Below are positions 5,567-8,334 of a DNA stretch of 8,334 nucleotides, piece by piece. The position numbers were made by a program, and so were the translations under genes. The notes under the pieces were generated by a model. It worked only from the letters and a program-made list of their open reading frames with translations. It was not told the origin of the DNA and did no database searches. Origin of the DNA: Chloroflexota bacterium (GTDB lineage Bacteria > Chloroflexota > UBA4733). The stretch spans positions 1 through 8,334 of the forward strand of contig JANWJO010000041.1 of NCBI GenBank assembly GCA_025449435.1, written 5' to 3'. The stretch's first letter is position 1, and each line of letters begins with the position of its first letter.

Positions 5567-5586
5567 GGTGTCTGCCGGACAATGTC

Positions 5587-6387
5587 CTACCCGAGTCCGA
5601 GCAGCGATCCCAACCCAAACACGTAGCCAGGGGTCGATACGGCGTGCCTCACCGCGAGTAGCACACCGGGCATGAATGACACCCGGTTCATGGAATCGTG
5701 CTTGATCGTAAGCACCTCGCCCGGCCCGCCGAACAGCACTTCCTGATGGGCCACCAACCCTTGCAGCCGGATGCTGTGCAGATGCACACCGTCAACGCTG
5801 CCGCCACGGGTACCTTCGATCAGCTGCTTGGTCACCGTGGTTTCGTTGAATGGCTGGCCGCGCGCCGCTGCCATCGCTCGTGCGGTGGCCAGCGCGGTGC
5901 CCGATGGTGCGTCGGCTTTGCCCTCGTGATGCAGCTCGATGACCTCGGCCCAGTTGAAGTGGCGCGCAGCGATCGTGGCGAAATGGCCAGCCAGCACCGC
6001 GCCGATGGCGAAGTTGGGCGCCACCACGCAGCCCACCGCGTGCGCCTGGCTGAGGGAGCGAAACGTCGCGAGCACTTCGGCCGGCATGCCCGTGGTGCCG
6101 GTGACGAGCGCGATGCCTCGGGACAGTGTGTCGGTGCCGACCCGTTCGCCCACCTCAGCAACGGTGAAATCCACCACGCACTGGGGCGGCGACGCTAGTC
6201 GCTCCAGCAACTGTGTAAGGTCAGGCGCAACCGGCACCGATGTGCTGCCGGCGCTGAGCATGCTGTCACCCGAGCGCGTCAGGACTCCCAGGAGGTGCAT
6301 GCCGGGGTCGCGCAGGATAGCCTGGACGGTTTCGCTGCCCATGCGGCCGCCAGCGCCGCTGACCACCACGCCGATGCGATCAGCCAT
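5587..6387 (-). CDS. dapB: 4-hydroxy-tetrahydrodipicolinate reductase
   Basis: Cytoplasmic NAD(P)H-dependent reductase of the diaminopimelate/lysine pathway. It converts hydroxy-tetrahydrodipicolinate to tetrahydrodipicolinate, feeding lysine and peptidoglycan precursors. The 266 residues match the family length. The N-terminal Rossmann fold carries GAGGRMG (11-17) and Arg38 after strand beta2, the usual phosphate contact for NADPH. DFT (73-75) and GTTG (97-100) follow. The hinge motif APNFAIG is at 123-129. The substrate domain has ELHHEGKADAPSGTA, with the catalytic His pair 153/154 and Lys157, then GTRGG (192-196) and HSIRLQGLVAHQEVLFG. The C-terminus closes with GYVFGLGSLLG. All key residues are present. 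The ATG is supported by TGAGG seven bases upstream, which overlaps the icd stop. Only 9 bases separate the two genes, so they are cotranscribed and probably translationally coupled. No other lysine gene is visible in the window. Confidence 0.97.
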   Translation of the reverse strand: MADRIGVVVSGAGGRMGSETVQAILRDPGMHLLGVLTRSGDSMLSAGSTSVPVAPDLTQLLERLASPPQCVVDFTVAEVGERVGTDTLSRGIALVTGTTGMPAEVLATFRSLSQAHAVGCVVAPNFAIGAVLAGHFATIAARHFNWAEVIELHHEGKADAPSGTALATARAMAAARGQPFNETTVTKQLIEGTRGGSVDGVHLHSIRLQGLVAHQEVLFGGPGEVLTIKHDSMNRVSFMPGVLLAVRHAVSTPGYVFGLGSLLGLG

Positions 6388-6396
6388 GGCGCTACC

Positions 6397-7641
<1,245 letters not shown>

Positions 7642-7648
7642 GTGTCAA

Positions 7649-7654
7649 CCTCTC
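7649..7654 (-). promoter_or_regulatory. icd ribosome binding site
   Basis: GAGAGG on the minus strand, 7 bases before the icd ATG at 7639-7641, supports this start. Confidence 0.65.
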
Positions 7655-7668
7655 AACTACATTGATAC

Positions 7669-7697
7669 CTAATAGTTCACGGCGACGGCCAGTACAA
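7669..7697 (-). promoter_or_regulatory. Weak internal promoter candidate in the sucD-icd gap
   Basis: TTGTAC (7692-7697) and TATTAG (7669-7674) are separated by exactly 17 bases on the minus strand, in a 59-base gap that is AT-richer than its surroundings. The matches to consensus are only three and four of six. It could give icd-dapB a second promoter independent of sucCD. Confidence 0.22.
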
Positions 7698-7700
7698 CGG

Positions 7701-8334
7701 CTATAGGCGCGCTTGTACCAAACCTGGAATCTGCTCGATGGTGTCGGCTACTGGCACATTGGCAGCAGCGAAGGCCTTGAGCTTGGCTTCCGGCGTGCCG
7801 AGATTGCCCGAGATGATAGCGCCGGCATGCCCCATGCGCTTGCCGGCTGGCGCCGTGCGGCCGGAGATGAAGGCGACGACGGGTTTGTTGCCGTGCGCCG
7901 CGATCCACGCCGCCGCCTCTTCCTCGGCCGCGCCGCCCACCTCGCCCAATAGCACGATGACGTGTGTTTCGGGGTCGGAATTGAACAACTGCACGACGTC
8001 GGTAAAGCTGGTGCCCACGATAGGGTCACCACCAATGCCAATGCAGGTGCTCTGGCCCAAACCAGCTTGAGACAGCAAGTTGACGACCTCATAAGTAAGC
8101 GTGCCACTGCGCGACACCAGGCCGACGTGGCCCGGCTTAAAGATGGTGGCGGGCATGATGCCAGCCTTGCCCACGCCGACGGTGGTCAACCCCGGACAGT
8201 TCGGTCCGATGAGGCGCACGCCCTTCTCTTTGACATAATGGTAGGCGCGCAAGCTATCCAGGATGGGGATGCGATCGGTGATGCACACGATCAGGCCCAA
8301 ACCGGCATCGGCGGCTTCCATCACGCCCTCGGCA
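7701..8334 (-). CDS. sucD: Succinyl-CoA ligase [ADP/GDP-forming] alpha subunit (partial, 5' end outside window)
   Basis: Alpha subunit of cytoplasmic succinyl-CoA synthetase, which converts succinyl-CoA to succinate with substrate-level phosphorylation in partnership with SucB-type beta subunit SucC. The 210 visible residues are about three quarters of a normal alpha chain near 290; the N-terminal CoA-binding Rossmann part lies past the right edge. Seen in order: [22 protein letters not shown] with the conserved cysteine; [52 protein letters not shown]; and [13 protein letters not shown], which carries the phosphohistidine (codon at 7827-7829). The C-terminus ends normally at TAG 7701-7703. 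An internal GTG at 8322-8324 is not the start, because homology continues upstream to the window edge. sucC is expected just beyond 8334. Confidence 0.98.
   Translation of the reverse strand, partial: AEGVMEAADAGLGLIVCITDRIPILDSLRAYHYVKEKGVRLIGPNCPGLTTVGVGKAGIMPATIFKPGHVGLVSRSGTLTYEVVNLLSQAGLGQSTCIGIGGDPIVGTSFTDVVQLFNSDPETHVIVLLGEVGGAAEEEAAAWIAAHGNKPVVAFISGRTAPAGKRMGHAGAIISGNLGTPEAKLKAFAAANVPVADTIEQIPGLVQARL

Larger units (their letters stand above)
4755..5586. other. Gene-poor 832-bp intergenic region between the dapB 3' end and the regulator operon
   Basis: No reading frame here looks like a protein. The longest frames (4797-5543 on plus, 4880-5458 on minus) are antiparallel to each other, rich in Pro, Arg, Cys and His, and lack any domain pattern, as expected of chance frames in GC-rich DNA. 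The region contains a dyad-overlapped promoter candidate near 4953-4982 and a cluster of GC-rich inverted repeats at 5127-5410. It also has a short AT-richer patch with a near-repeat at 5422-5447, and overlapping GC hairpins just after dapB (5532-5566). No tRNA T-loop, RNase P, tmRNA or SRP RNA core motif was recognised. It may be a 3' untranslated region plus promoter, an unknown structured RNA, or the remains of a lost gene. Confidence 0.7.

Noticed and set aside
4880..5586. RNase P RNA, tmRNA, SRP RNA, CRISPR array or insertion sequence in the gap
   Set aside because: None of the conserved cores or regular repeats, terminal inverted repeats or transposase fragments could be found by eye on either strand.
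6388..6396. Lysine riboswitch or T-box upstream of dapB
   Set aside because: Only 9 bases separate icd and dapB, so there is no room for an RNA element.

Overview
The window holds seven genes, all on the minus strand, in two blocks separated by about 830 bases without a convincing gene. Base composition is GC-rich and codons are GC-ending. The isocitrate dehydrogenase is the dimeric type found in E. coli, rather than the monomeric or eukaryote-like forms common in Actinobacteria. With the Ala/Gln-rich membrane-fusion adaptor and the sucD-icd-dapB order, this makes me lean to a Chloroflexota-like or other deep Terrabacteria lineage, possibly an environmental genome. This placement is only an inference.

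Right block (8334 to 5587, read right to left): the last three quarters of sucD (succinyl-CoA ligase alpha), then icd (NADP-dependent isocitrate dehydrogenase), then dapB (4-hydroxy-tetrahydrodipicolinate reductase). sucD and icd are 59 bases apart. icd and dapB are 9 bases apart, and the icd stop codon lies inside the dapB ribosome binding site. This looks like a central-carbon operon joined to a lysine/cell-wall precursor gene.

Middle (5586 to 4755): no gene I can support. It holds many GC-rich inverted repeats, including an imperfect hairpin of about 117 nt and two interleaved stems. It also holds a dyad-overlapped promoter candidate that would drive the left block.

Left block (4754 to 1): an OmpR/PhoB-type response regulator, an overlapping membrane histidine kinase, an unusually long coiled-coil membrane-fusion adaptor (about 721 residues) and the N-terminal third of a MacB/LolD-type ABC ATPase whose 3' end is outside the window. 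The natural reading is a two-component system that senses an extracytoplasmic signal and controls its own MacAB-like ABC exporter. The permease presumably lies just beyond position 1.

The most interesting items are the near-symmetric adaptor coiled coil with a Cys-bracketed loop at its midpoint, the dyad/promoter at 4953-4982, the structured intergenic block at 5127-5338, and a ten-codon mini-ORF that carries the strong ribosome binding site just before the ATPase gene. No mobile element, CRISPR array, tRNA or rRNA was seen.
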